NCBI GenBank assembly: GCA_029834535.1
Contig: JAQMWT010000669.1
Span: 1-32,500, forward strand
DNA: 32,500 nucleotides
Direction of reading: 5' to 3'
DNA from: Chrysophaeum taylorii
Taxonomy: Eukaryota > Sar > Pelagophyceae > Pelagomonadales > Pelagomonadaceae
Positions 1 through 10,448 of this stretch are shown here, piece after piece (position 1 is the first letter of the stretch; every line of letters begins with the position of its first letter). The position numbers were made by a program, and so were the translations under genes. Under the pieces are notes generated by a model, which worked only from the letters and a program-made list of their open reading frames with translations, had not been told where the DNA came from and made no database searches.

Positions 1-409
1 GGGCTCGGATAGTTTTCATAGAAGTGGCCTTGCGGGTGTTGGGCTGTTTGGAACCTGGGACAAGAATGAGGTCATCTTGTGCAAAAAGGTCTTTGTAAGA
101 AGGAAGCAAGGGCGGCGGTGACATAGAGCCAGAATCGTCGGCGAGAGCGTCAGAAGAGGGAGAAGAGGCAGGAGCAGGGGACGAAGAAGGAGCTGAAGGA
201 GGTGGGGAGTGCCCCTCTGAGGATGAGGTGTCTGTGTCCCCTCTGAATGACATGGTCTTGGATAGCGGCGTGGGGTGTGAGCGAGAAAGGCGCGGAGGAG
301 CGTGAGGCGGAGGAGCAAGTTCAGGATCAGGAGTAGGATGCTGAAGCATGTAGAGGAATTGCAGCTTGACGAAACACGAATTTGTCCGTTTTCATGGTTG
401 AGGACGACG
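1..409 (-). pseudogene. Element C, linker between integrase and reverse transcriptase (partial)
   Basis: A low-complexity, Pro/Ser-rich coding stretch on the minus strand runs off the left end. The peptide LLPSYKDLFAQDD near the left edge matches LLPSCRSLYSHD of element B at about 9890, which lies between integrase and RT there. So this is the inter-domain linker of the polyprotein, not a separate gene. The reading frame differs from that of the upstream integrase piece, so at least one frameshift lies around position 410. No catalytic motif is visible. RT itself must lie to the left of the window if the element is complete. Confidence 0.7.
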
Positions 410-1400
410 TCAGCGAGATGGTCGACGCGTGGGGAGACGAGCGGGTTTTGCGCGTTGGCGCAACAGAGATATAAATATTTGCGGCGGCACGGTTCCCACT
501 TGGTGTTCATGGGGCTCCAATAGAAGGTAACATTCAGCGCCAAAAATCTTGAGCATGTCATGTTGGGGAGTGTTGAGTTGGTTGTAGAGTAGCTGTTGCG
601 GACTCAGGATAGCATGATGAATGCGCTCGAGCGTGGCGTTCGGGAGAAGGTTGTAGCTTTGAACGGTGTGTATCACCGCCCACGGAAACATGATGGCTGG
701 TTCCACGATCTTGGCGCCACGATAGTGAGCATTAAGGAGAGAACGACGGCGAGTTGAGGAGGCGGAGGCGATGAAACCGATGGCGGACTCAACTTCAAAG
801 TTAAAGTGGCGCACGTACGGCGGGAAGGCGATGAGTTGAATGCCCTTATCGACGCGGTACGGGAAGTAATGTGCTGGCTAAAGTAGGGTTTGAAGGCATC
901 AGAGTAGAGGGTGCGCACGTGCACGTTGAGTTGAGTACGACAGAAGTCATACACAAAATCCGGAGCTTGAGTGAACTCCGTGGCGTTGGTGGTGCGTGTA
1001 AAGTACACCAAGAGAAATTTCGAGATGAGTTCCTTGACGATGATATGTGTGAAGTCTCCCCATTCGGATGGGATGGTCACATAGCCGCCGTCGCACGCCC
1101 CGACTTCGCCGGCTTTGTGGGTTTGCTCAAAAGAAGGCTTGGTCGCATTGAAATGCTTGTGCGGGTGGCGCTTGTTATGTGCGATGCAGTCGGTGCATAA
1201 GTCGCAATATGGTATGTCAGAAGCAGAGAATCCAGAGCGAGCAAGTACGTTGGGGGCCTTGGCAGCGACATTGTCAGTGATGCACCCGGTGGAAGCGACT
1301 GGCACGTTCTTTGGCATTGAGATAGTCGGTTCGGTGGATCCGTGTGCGAGGGACTTACGAGGAATGGGATGAGCGGGAATATGCCGTTTGCCCGAACATC
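410..1400 (-). pseudogene. Element C, copia-type integrase (frameshifted)
   Basis: Integrase inserts the element's cDNA into chromosomes. On the minus strand, 1317-673 encodes the end of the zinc-binding region (CDLCTDC) and the first two catalytic aspartates, in CDGGYV and YSDAFKPY. A frameshift then moves the reading to 814-410, which carries the catalytic glutamate (EVESAIGF) and the copia-type C-terminal part (FPWAVIHTVQSYNLLPN, then FGAECYLLLEP). The order and spacing match element B's intact integrase at 10437-11744. The upstream zinc-finger histidines lie in yet another frame around 1350. It cannot make a working enzyme as it stands, although the D, D and E positions are all still readable. 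Confidence 0.85.
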
Positions 1401-1559
1401 GAACTTGAGTTCGGTGTCTAAGGCAGGGGGAGGCGGTGCGTCGTCATCCTGGTGCGCAGCAGGGTCACTTGGAGGTGCATCCTCATCATCACGAGTAGCG
1501 AGAGTATCTTCGTAGGACGAAGATATATAGTTTAACGACATTTCGGTCAAGCAGTTGCT

Positions 1560-3442
1560 GGAAATAGACATCATAAAAGATTGTGCCAAAGACAAGGTAT
1601 CTGTGCTGCACGTGGTGGAAGCTTGGTCAACGGTCATGAAATTGGATACATAGGATTTCTTCGTCACGGCAGCAGTATGTTGGAAGGTAGGGTCCAACAT
1701 AAGGGATTTAATATCGGCGACGATGAGCGAAAGGTGCTTGTACAGAGTGCTGTACGTACCGGCAGGCAGAGCATTGCTGAGCATGTCACAGCAAAGGTCA
1801 TGGCGTAGAGACAAGAGGAAGGATTCCTGTTGTTTGGTGTGGTTGTTAGCACGAATCAACTCCGGTCGAGTGGGGTAGCGTAATTTCCCGTTGCGGGGGT
1901 CGAGTAAAATAATATTGGCGTACCCTCGGACGGTGGGCAATGGAGCATGCATGGAGTGGATTTTAGAGCCGAGTTTGCGGTCACTTCCACGAAGGTACCC
2001 TATATAGCGACTATGAGATAAGTGGTGATCTTCCAGAGCAAAATGAGAATCCTTGTAGTCGAAAGAGTTGTCGGTGGCCTTGTAAGGCAGCCAGGCATCA
2101 CAAGAGAGTATATGGACAAGAGCTTTTGTATGGCAGTGCCATAGGTGGCAGCGGAGCCAACTTGGGGAAGGGCTTGACTATCCACAAGTAACCCATAAAC
2201 GGCTCCAAATATATGGACCTGTCCCGGTCGCGGGGAATGTCGAAGCAGTGAACGCATACGTGCTTCCAAACGTCAATATAAGCATGATATTTGGTGGTGG
2301 CGTTCTCTATGGTGAGGTTGCCGTCAGATGGTGGCCACCAGTTAAGAAGTGGGAGTTGTGTGATGCTGATGAGGTTGTAAGTAGTAACCTGTGTGACGGT
2401 TGGTTAGTTTCGAAAACGGTTATGTAATAGGACACAGGAGTGGGTGAGTTAGTGTGTAAGCTGGCAAACAAGTTATAGAGGATTGTAAAAACCTTGACAT
2501 GTATAGGGTAGGTTGCATTGGGTAGCGGCTCCATAGAGGGGCGTTTAAAGCACAGCGGATGATAATTACACTCGGATTGAACAGAGTGAGTACGTTGCTC
2601 GTAAGCCTGTTGTGAGTGAAGGCGAAGCAGTAACATATTGAGGGATTCAAGGTCAGCCATAGTAAGCTAAACAGAACCTGTGCGAGAGTAAGATGCAAGC
2701 GTTTTAGGAACGGGGATATATGGAGGATCGGGAACACCCGGATCCAGTCTTTGGATACGTGTTTAGGTAGCCAAAGACGCTTGGGAATCGCTTGTAGATC
2801 ATCCACGATCTTTAGGAAGGGGCGTGGATGGAGGATAGGCCACGACAATAATTTAATTGGTCCAGCATAATACCTGCGTGCGATGCATATCCATCTTTCT
2901 CTAGATTGGTAGTCGCCACAGAGGTAGGTCGGGAACCTATCAACAACATCGACACAGTAAGCAAGTGTTGTATGGACAAGGTTGGCCACTGTGATGTGGT
3001 CTTGATGACAGTACTTATGCGGAGGCGCCATCTCAGCCAGTAGTACCAAGGGCTGGAGTAGCTTGATGACAGACAACATGCTGTCGAAAAGAGAATCGTC
3101 CAGCAGGCTGTGTAAGTCTTCTGTCTTATGCTGTTTTCGTAAGTTCCTGTTCGTGCAGGGAGGAGTGATCTCAATTGTATCACAATATAACGTGCGCCTT
3201 TCCTCTGGTGAAATTACGTGAAGATGATTAATAAAGGCGGGGAGAGATTCAAATAAGAATACAGTAGGGAAACGGTGGCGTAACATACGAACAAGCGTAT
3301 CATCAGACTCAACAACAACTTTTACATTGATATTTAAGCCTAAGTCATTAGTGGCTTGAGACAGGAACGCCGGAGTTGACAAACCAGAACAAAGTAACAT
3401 GACAGAGGGTTTGCGGGGATTAGACTCTTGTGAGAGAAACAC
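1560..3442 (-). pseudogene. Element C, C5-cytosine DNA methyltransferase domain (frameshifted)
   Basis: The family methylates carbon 5 of cytosine in DNA using S-adenosylmethionine. The first open stretch (3442-2420) holds, in order: motif I-like VMLLCSGLSTPAF (residues 14-26); motif II-like VVVESD; motif IV ITPPCTNRN with the catalytic cysteine at residue 96; motif VI-like LLAEMAPP (Glu 137, in place of ENV); and motif VIII QSRERWICIARR (residues 179-190). The reading then changes frame near 2660 and again near 2270 and 1950. Motifs IX and X appear at 1952 onward as RYPTRPELIRANNHT and LSNALPAGTYSTLYKHL. Between VIII and IX lies a region of about 300 residues, the position of the target-recognition domain in this family. 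Protease lies upstream (3458-4762) and integrase downstream, so it is part of the polyprotein. Which cytosine context it read cannot be told. Confidence 0.87.
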
Positions 3443-3457
3443 TGGGCGTGAGAGTAG

Positions 3458-4762
3458 TCAGGTTAATGGCTGCGTGTTTTGTTGAACAAACTTGTTCTGT
3501 TTCCGAAGATTGAGAACCAAAGGGCGAATCCACGGGCGATGTGGCAAAACTCTTTGGAGTAGGTAGTTGTACTGTGCCAGTAGATCCCTGTTTTCATGGT
3601 ATCGCTTGAGGGGAAATGCGAGGTAACGAAGTTCGAGTTGCTTGTCGCGAGCGATGTTGTAAGTGAGACAGGGGAGAGCAGGTAAATTAGCTGCAATGTA
3701 GTGCATGGGGATACGTACATCTTTGTCTATGCGGCTCGTGACAGCGCTGAGCTTTGGCTCAGCTCGATCATTGAACACAGTGATCAGGTTCGTCTGGTTC
3801 CACTCGAGCATGCTCAGGATAGCGAGAAGTCGGTCGTGCACTGGCTGAAGGCATAAAGCGAAGTCGATGTTAACATGGCTAACTCGTGGATGATCTGGTA
3901 GGGGAACAACAATGTTACGTGTTAACATCATGTGTGAGGCACGTTGTTGTCCAGTGCCTGTTTGAATAACAATCGGCGCGTATTTGGAGTCCAGTGGAAT
4001 AATGTGATTGGGTATTGCAAAATCGTAAGTGGACATCAATGAGATGGTAGCACAAGAGTCAAAATATAGAAAATAACAATGTGGAGGGACACTGTTTACC
4101 TTCATGTAGTTGGTGAGGAAGGCGTTTTCCGAATGTGGGTAAGTAGTGGAGAGGCTGGCTGTGAAGAAGTTTTCCAGCAATAGCAGATTCGTTGGAATAA
4201 TTATCGGTTGAACAGGTGGTGATGGTTCGTCAGCCTCATCAGCCATGCCGTGCTTTTCATCAAATGACGATAGCGAAGTATGATCGGCATCCCTTTTGGT
4301 TTCGGCTTGTGGTGGTAAGTTGAGGGCAGATTGGACCTGTGAAGATAGCGAGGACAATAACGCTGGTGGTAAAGCCGAGATGGCGGAAGCAGTAAAGAGG
4401 TTAGGCACAATATTGGAAGGATTACCCTGTGTGTTGGGGGGATTCTTCGTGTCTGTAGTAGGAGGAGTTGCCTTTGGGGTGGGAGCAGTAACAGCAGTAT
4501 GATGTTGAGGCTCCACGTAGTTTAACGATTTTTCGGTCGAGGATAGATGAACGTCTACATCAGAAATGATGCCTTCTGCAAACATGAGTTGTTCGTTTAT
4601 ACGAAGTAAGCTACTGTTGTCCTCAGTAGATGTCGTTGACAGAATGTCAGCTGATTGTAATAGAGTCTCAAATAACTTGTTTATATTCTGTTGTAGCTGA
4701 GCCGTGGTATCATTATCTGTCACATGCTTCGTAAGTTCACTACACTGTCGCAGGGTGTTCAA
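3458..4762 (-). CDS. Element C, gag-protease spacer and retroviral-type aspartic protease
   Basis: This open frame of 434 residues processes the polyprotein if active. Residues 1-85 match the helical spacer of element B (14674-14958). Residues 90-190 are a Pro/Thr/Ser-rich linker. The protease active-site loop is YFDSCATISLM (Asp 235), followed by a typical flap and C-terminal region. The family consensus is D-S/T-G-A-S/T; here glycine is replaced by cysteine, and element B has the same change (DTCAS). The frame ends 16 bases before the methyltransferase open stretch. The apparent start is the first ATG after the SINE insertion, so it is not the original start of the polyprotein. Confidence 0.75.
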   Translation of the reverse strand: MNTLRQCSELTKHVTDNDTTAQLQQNINKLFETLLQSADILSTTSTEDNSSLLRINEQLMFAEGIISDVDVHLSSTEKSLNYVEPQHHTAVTAPTPKATPPTTDTKNPPNTQGNPSNIVPNLFTASAISALPPALLSSLSSQVQSALNLPPQAETKRDADHTSLSSFDEKHGMADEADEPSPPVQPIIIPTNLLLLENFFTASLSTTYPHSENAFLTNYMKVNSVPPHCYFLYFDSCATISLMSTYDFAIPNHIIPLDSKYAPIVIQTGTGQQRASHMMLTRNIVVPLPDHPRVSHVNIDFALCLQPVHDRLLAILSMLEWNQTNLITVFNDRAEPKLSAVTSRIDKDVRIPMHYIAANLPALPCLTYNIARDKQLELRYLAFPLKRYHENRDLLAQYNYLLQRVLPHRPWIRPLVLNLRKQNKFVQQNTQPLT

Positions 4763-4776
4763 GGTGTGATTTGTTC

Positions 4777-4987
4777 TAAACTAACTAACTAACTAACTTC
4801 TGACCTCTCCCGAGCATGGGAGCCAGGCCGGACCGACAGGAGCCAGTCCGGAATCACGGGCCTGTAGACGAGGAGCGCCGAAAGGTCGGTCGGCGGAGGG
4901 TGACCATCAAGCTTGTCGCCATGCGACGAGGAGACCGCGATGTGACTGGCAACCAGCTCGTCGATAACCTTCCGTCTTCGCCCCCCG
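4777..4987 (-). mobile_element. SINE-like retroposon, copy 1 (5'-truncated), with 11-bp target duplication
   Basis: An insertion splits the gag-protease spacer of element C. It is flanked by exact 11-bp direct repeats GTGATTTGTTC (4766-4776 and 4988-4998). On the minus strand it ends in a GTTA/TTAG simple repeat. Long target duplications plus a short-repeat tail are the marks of target-primed reverse transcription, as used by LINEs and their SINE partners. It matches the copy at 10095-10448 almost base for base but lacks about 140 bp of that copy's 5' part, the truncation expected of this mechanism. A plus-strand open frame across it is shared with copy 2, but I do not consider it a gene. Confidence 0.85.
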
Positions 4988-4998
4988 GTGATTTGTTC

Positions 4999-6550
4999 CA
5001 TCTAATAATTTCATGTTAGACCGAGAGGACCTGTCAAAAGTGCGGGGGTAAATTGGACGGTCATGGGACTGTCCAGCAGTTTCCTTGGTGACGTAAGAAT
5101 CACCAGAACGAAAGTACGATAAGTCGCTGCGAGAGAAAGGCTGGCGAGCATCATTAGAGTTACGCAGGCGGCTAGCATTAAACGTGGAAGATGTACCAGG
5201 TTGAGACGCAGTGATGAAGGCGAGTGTATTAGCAGTTTGAGTCAGACTTTTGTCTGCTAAATCCAGCGTATTTGTAAGTAGTAACTTTGGCTTTCGTTGA
5301 GATGATAAACCTTCGACATAGGGTTGCCAAGAAACAGGGCGTTCTAAGCGTCTTTTGTTCGATCCATGTGATACTACATTGTACAAGTCATGCGTACTAA
5401 ATGTAGCTAGGGTTGGTAGGGTGACACAATCGTTCAGCTTCTGGCACAGGCCGAGATGAAGATCGGATTTCGCATATAGCACCAATCTACCCAACCACGA
5501 TCGTAACGATTGTTGCTGGTATTATCGGCATAATGCCGATGTATCTCTTCATGGATTTTCATACAAAGAGTACCAAAGTCGAATTGAAGGTCAGTCTCTT
5601 CCTGGTTAAGTTGGTAAGAGATTTGCCTCAATGCTAGGACAGCTTCGATAAATACATGGACATACCAGTTAGGATTATAAACAACAGAGTTAAATTGCTG
5701 TTTCAAATAGGACACATCAGTAGTCAAAGAGACTCGTAGTGACTAAAGGCGATGAGCATAATGGCTCGAGCCTTGTTGGGTAAATAACTTTTGTTGTATA
5801 CCTCATTGATGGCGGGCCAGGCCGCAAGTGCTGGTTTTCCAGCATTTCGAGATTGACGTAAGTATGCACGAATGTAGCATGCGTGTTCTGATAAGCGTGC
5901 CAGTCAGCAGCAGTTAACGAACACATAGTAAGAGGGGCACGAACACGGGTGTCGAAAGCTAATGCCTTCGGGTGCGCGCGATTTAAGATTCGTTCCTCTT
6001 CTAGGAAACGGGCATTGATTTCAGGACGTAATGCATTGACTTCATAGTCGCAACAGACAGTAGCTAGCTCGGCTACTTCTGCATCAGGTAAGTTGGAGAA
6101 AGCCTCGTTGGTGAAATGCCATTCCTGATACTCAGGGGGCAATTCATCAACAGCCAAACGGAGATCAGCAGCCCTATCGGTCTTCGATTCCAGGGAAACG
6201 CGATCGAGAATTTGATTCCGGAGGATCTCGTAGTCCTTGCATGACCGAGTATATGCTTCGTACGAGTCGTACTCGAGGAAGGCATCGGCATGACTGGACC
6301 GAAACAATTGCTTAATGTGCTTGATTTGCAAGTATACCTTGCGAGTCTGAAGCTGAAATCGATTTCCATCGTTAAGAAACTCAACTACATGAGCTTCGAG
6401 CTTCAATATATCCGCACCTGTGATCGCCTTGGGTGCGCCTCGTGCTGCGTGTTCTGCCATTGCAGTTGACGGGGAACCTGTGGGTTCAGTCACGCAGTTG
6501 ACACTGTCTAGACATTCTAAGGGGGTCTGTCTATCGGTGTCTATGTACAC
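4999..6550 (-). pseudogene. Element C, gag (frameshifted)
   Basis: Gag forms the particle in which the element is reverse-transcribed. The piece 6550-5717 aligns along its length with element B's intact gag (15076-16368), for example DALFCFASYDAYTRN in B against DAFLEYDSYEAYTRS here. The frame is lost near 5830, resumes in 5727-5434 (NPNWYVHVFIEAVLALRQ against NVNWYAHVFVEQLLAFQT in B) and again in 5494-4999. It ends in RSNMKLLDGTN, cut by the SINE. No CCHC knuckle is visible. The ORF-start methionine is about 90 bp upstream of where B's gag would begin, so the true start is uncertain. Confidence 0.78.
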
Positions 6551-6603
6551 TCATCGTTTTCGATGGAAACATGTATATTTGACGACTGTGCAAGCTGTGA
6601 GTC

Positions 6604-7295
6604 CAGAGTAGTGTCGCTAAGCGTAGTCACTCAGGCAGCTGGTTAGTTTTGGTGCTCTCAAGGAGCTTGTTAAGTGCATTGCCATGGAATGTACGAGTGG
6701 ACGTACCCAAAATATTCCATAACATGTGTGCAAGAGTACAGGTTAGCCAATTACACACACACATCAACATTGACATGACAATACGATACTATGAACAGGT
6801 GCACACAAGGTTACACGACCACGTGTGCAAAATGTGTTATATACAGCCCAATGGTAATGGCGTAATATTCACAAGCGTGTTTACGTGGCGAGGCTGGGCC
6901 GGCGCGGTAACAGCCCAATACCCATAGGCTACGTGCGCGTTTTAACACATGGTTCCTCAGGGACCCGCCTGGGCCCATGACCTGCAGAGCATTTAGCAAG
7001 CAGTGGTAAGTCACCTGGGAAACCATCCCGTCTCATCATGAACGTCTGGAAGTATTTAATTCGGGGAACGAAAAGGTATGTTCTCTATATCCTCAGAACA
7101 CGACAGGCGGCATATAGAACTACACGAGAAAGGTAAAGTGTATAGTGCTACATACCTCGGGACGCGCTAGACCATGATGATGAGCGTAAGCACAAATCAG
7201 AGGACTATTTGATTGTGTAGATAGGAAGAAGAAGGGTAAGGAAGAGGTCACGTTCTCAACGGACGGATAAGGGTAAGAGGCAGCAGATTTCTCTG
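6604..7295 (-). repeat. Element C 5' LTR (692 bp, ends CAGAG...CTCTG)
   Basis: This non-coding block lies between gag of C and the point where element A's gag homology starts. In transcription direction it begins CAGAGAAATC and ends CACTACTCTG. The last ten bases are identical to the LTR end of element D, whose borders are fixed by a target duplication, and the CAGAGA start is shared with B and D. Internal similarity to the A/B LTRs is weak; the clearest match is around a GGGCCCATGACCTG core near 6975. The bases next to it, CAGTG (7296-7300), would be one target-duplication copy if C inserted into A. The sequence after it (TGGACTCACAGC) could be the primer-binding site. Confidence 0.68.
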
Positions 7296-7297
7296 CA

Positions 7298-7746
7298 GTG
7301 AGGACACGTCTAACATCTTAAATTAATTCGGGACGAACGAGATTGTATGACTCTTGGTCGTAAAGTCGTTCGAGATTATTACGAGCATCAACTGATAGAT
7401 GATGTGATGAATTGACGTGCCAAGTTTTAAGATGATCAGGCAAGGCATCTTCATCGGGTAAGTGTAGATCATTTACTTTTTCAGCTTCCCATTGAGCGAA
7501 GATGATATCAACTTCTTGTTCAAGAAGATGGTTATACTTCGGAGCATGCCGGGTGTAAGCTCCATATGAATCGAAGGAGAATAACGCGTCCACGTATGGA
7601 CTTGTCATATGCCTGCGAGGCACCTCAATTTGTAACCTCACCTTGGTTGAGTTGTCTTGGAAACGCAATCCAGCGTTGATTTTATCAACGAGGATTTGTT
7701 ATTGTTTGTAGATATCCGTAGTGGATATTGGTTTTTGTTTTGACGT
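7298..7746 (-). pseudogene. Element A, gag N-terminal fragment
   Basis: The fragment is nearly identical in protein to residues 1-145 of element B's gag (TSPYVDALF, DALPDHLKTWHVNSSH, ESYNLVRPEL). It is dead by three visible changes: the start ATG of B is ACG here (7744-7746), a TAA replaces a glutamate codon soon after, and a small indel puts a stop at 7318 after RPELI. Homology to B ends at 7298, exactly where the LTR of element C starts. Confidence 0.85.
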
Positions 7747-7939
7747 GGTTGTGGCCTATTAAAGAATAGGTTATACGATTGATAGACATATTCGACACAT
7801 AATAATGAAGGGTTTCTCGAGTGCGGGTTATATGTACAGTACGCTATTTTAAGCGTGGGCTTATTTACAAGACCAAACAAATCAACATGCTATTTAAAAA
7901 CAGGATGACTTGAGACTGAAGAATGGATTAATTCTCGAG

Positions 7940-8628
7940 CAGTCAGTCTTTTGTTGGGGAATAAGAGGAAAAACCCGTACAAGTTTCCGCGGCTTGTGTA
8001 GGAAAATTTTTAATTTTATTGGCTATGCGAGTGCATATGACCAGTGACCGACCCAACTCGGTCACAAACCGAATTAAAAGGTGGGCACATACCGTCACAC
8101 AACAAATATGTACAGTAGACCACCGCCAAACACACTGTCGCATTGTACTCGTGATCAGGCGTAAAATTTGATCACTCCATTTATACGTACAACACAGTTG
8201 GGCTGACACACCTACGCATCTGGGCCCATAACCTAGAGAGATTTGACCCTCTCCGGGTACATGGTCGAGACTGCGTGCAGTCGTAGGCGTGTACAGACCA
8301 TTCCGCTTGTCACATGCTACTACAAAAGGTAGGGACTTAAGCCCTAACTCCTTAAGGACATTGGGTCCCATAGAAGCGTTTACACTGACAACGAGGAACG
8401 AAGCCTCTGTTAATTAAAGAGAAAGCACCGTACCTGACGGTACGCACCTGGAGGCCTACTCCATGTTGGAAAAGAGCTTCAGACTGGGTTCTTCATAGTG
8501 ATGAATAAGTAATCGCGGAAGGGGGGTAAGGAAGGAAAGAGGGAAAGCCGTCTGACGGAGAGAAAACCCTCTTGTAGAGATAGGTGTGAAATGTTCCAGT
8601 GTCGCACACATAATAGTGTCGCTCGCTG
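7940..8628 (-). repeat. Element A 5' LTR
   Basis: This block is homologous over its length to element B's LTR (16561-17251), with scattered substitutions and small indels. Homology on the right stops at 8628-8630. To the right is element B's RT coding sequence (LYGICQSPALWNQTINGFF). The left border is an estimate: homology between A and B continues into the leader and gag, so only the CAG...CTG end pattern and the 692-bp length of C's LTR suggest 7940. No TG...CA ends fit the homology limit. Confidence 0.6.
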
Positions 8629-10094
8629 GAGAATCAAAGAAGCCGTTTATGGTTTGATTCCAAAGGGCGGGGCTCTGGCATATTCCATAGAGAAACTTAA
8701 GTAGCTTTTTCAGGATCGAGAAGGTAAATGCCTTGTGGCAGTTTAACACAGACATGAGAGTCGATGGGAGCTTGAACAAAAGCGTTAGGTACGTCAATAT
8801 GGTAGACGGGAAGTCGCAGATGAGCTGCTAGCGCCATAACACAACGGATGCCAGTAAGCTGTGCCATAGGGCTGAATGTGTGGAAAAAATCGGTGCCCAG
8901 AGAGGCTAAGAATCCTCGTAGGACCAGGTGTGCTTTATGCTTAATGTACTGACCAGCAGCATTGGTTTTTATACGTAGGACGAGGCGGGTGTTAATAGGC
9001 TTTGAGTTGACCATTGGCAGCGCTAGTTCAAAGCAGCCAAACTTAACAATATCAAAAATCTCTTTGGAGATGGCGGGGATATAAGCTTTGTGATCAGCGT
9101 CTGAAAGACCTTTGAGGCAGCTCAACTCATATTCATCAATTTTGATATCTTTGGCTTGAATCGTGTATTCGTCCGAACCAACAGTGCTGGGGTCATGAGC
9201 CGTCGTAAGATGGGTAATTGCGTAAGAAGCGACATTATCGTGAGTGTGAGCGTGATCGGGATCTTCGACGAGTTGAAGAACTAGAAGAGGAGCATCACCA
9301 AGGTGGGCCTCAATGTAATGCGATTGCACGGTGATATAGTCTTCGATGGCGGAGAGGTGAGGCTCGGAGGCACCATAAGAAGCGTCATTATGATCCAAAA
9401 TGGAGTGGGGTGTGAACAAAGCATAAGCATATTGAGCGGGAGGAACTTGAAAAGCGTGAGCATGTTCGGAAATGAGATGAACGAGAGCACGAAGAAGGTG
9501 AAAGTCTGCAAGGCTGAAGTCGTCGAAGAGATGAACAGGAGTGACATCCGGCAATGGATGGCTATGGGTCCTATGACACATAACTGAAGAGGACTGTGGG
9601 AGCGCTTGGTGAACATGGTGATGAAGGGATGGTGCAAATTCCCCCTCTGGAGGTATAGCCATCCGGTGGATGCCATGAGCAAGATGAAGGGAGTGGAGGG
9701 TGGGGTCGCAGAAAGTTATGTACTGCTTGGAGAGGTCATACTTGAAGTCGGCAAGCGCACCACCGGCTTGTTTATAGGCGGCAACAGTAGGGGAGGCAAT
9801 ACGAGTAAGAACATTATTGAGATTGGTTTTGCGACGAGGGTGAGGGTGACGAGGACCACGGGTGAGACGTAGGACATCATGGGAATAGAGAGACCGACAA
9901 GATGGTAAAAGTGGCAAAGTGTTTGAGGACACGTCCGACGTAGGTGTGGTGGCGGAAGTAGCGGGTGCAGCTGGAGCACATGCGGAAACGGGAGAGGGAG
10001 CATGGAGTGGACAAGAAGGAGTCCCCCTCTCGTGGTCAGTGTCGGTCGGCATAGCATTCCCCCTCTGCGCCGCATCATTGGGGGTGCTGTGAAC
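8629..10094 (-). pseudogene. Element B, linker and truncated copia reverse transcriptase
   Basis: RT copies the element's RNA into DNA. The minus-strand frame 10094-8697 starts with a Pro/His-rich linker of about 300 residues. It then shows copia RT: HKAYIPAISKEI, INTRLVLRIKTN, KHKAHLVLRGFLASLGTDFFHTFSP, and VYHIDVPNAFVQAPIDSHVCVKLPQGI, which contains the first catalytic aspartate. A one-base shift near 8710 moves the next motif, LLKFLYGICQSPALWNQTINGFF, into another frame, and the sequence then stops at element A's LTR. The YxDD box and RNase H are missing. The apparent ATG at 10118 lies inside the SINE and is an artefact of that insertion. Confidence 0.88.
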
Positions 10095-10448
10095 TAACTT
10101 CAGACCTCTCACAAGCATGGGAGCCAGGCCGGACCGACAGGAGCCAGTCCGGAATCACGGGCCTGTAGACGAGGAGCGCCGAAAGGTCGGTCGGCGGAGA
10201 GTGACCATCAAGCTTGTCGCCATGCGACGAGGAGACCGCGATGTGACTGACAACCAACTCGTCGATAACCTTCCGTCTTCGCCCCCCGGCCATACCCCGT
10301 CCCACTGCGAATGTTCCGGATGCCAACCGGCCCACCCGGGAGGCGAATAGGTGCCAACCTACGCCGGGAGGGCGGATGCCCTCGCAAGGCTCAGGATTCA
10401 TGAGGCACCGTCCTCCATCGCAACCGCAGTCGGCGATCAGGGTAAGGG
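10095..10448 (-). mobile_element. SINE-like retroposon, copy 2 (354 bp)
   Basis: This copy sits in the integrase-RT linker of element B. Imperfect flanking repeats GCTGTGAAC (10086-10094) and GCTGCGAAC (10449-10457) look like an aged target duplication. On the minus strand it starts with a head that includes GGTTGCGATGGAGGACGG, shared with copy 3, and ends in the GAAGTTAG tail shared with both other copies. Its 3' 200 bp are almost identical to copy 1. No clear RNA polymerase III A/B boxes were found, so its parent RNA (tRNA, 5S, 7SL or part of a LINE) is unknown. Confidence 0.78.

Larger units (their letters stand above)
1..7295 (-). mobile_element. Ty1/copia-type retrotransposon C (5' part), carries a DNA methyltransferase
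   Basis: Read on the minus strand, this stretch gives a 5' LTR, gag, aspartic protease, C5-cytosine methyltransferase, integrase and the start of the linker to reverse transcriptase, which lies beyond the left edge. The order protease-integrase-(RT) is that of copia elements. Each domain is homologous, block by block, to element B further right, including the methyltransferase between protease and integrase. Many frameshifts and stops show it is inactive. A short SINE-like retroposon (4777-4987) interrupts the gag-protease spacer. Its right border falls where element A's gag stops matching B, so C probably inserted into A. Confidence 0.88.
7296..8628 (-). mobile_element. Copia-type element A, LTR plus gag remnant
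   Basis: This is the same family as B: the block from 7298 to 8628 is collinear with 15925-17251. It is cut on the left by the LTR of element C and on the right it begins abruptly inside element B's reverse transcriptase. All three lie on the minus strand. The simplest reading is that A inserted into B and was then itself interrupted by C. A shared-LTR tandem created by recombination is the alternative. The far ends lie outside the window, so target duplications cannot be tested. Confidence 0.75.

Noticed and set aside
4816..5019. Plus-strand open frame conserved in SINE-like copies 1 and 2
   Set aside because: The two copies are nearly identical DNA, the frame is short, and copy 3 lacks it. 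No known domain is present.
7943..8371. Open frame across the LTR of A, with a similar one in B's LTR (16741-17232), at first sight a conserved protein
   Set aside because: The shared frame follows from DNA homology of the LTRs. Most differences change amino acids, and indels between the copies only happen to sum to three, so there is no sign of protein selection.
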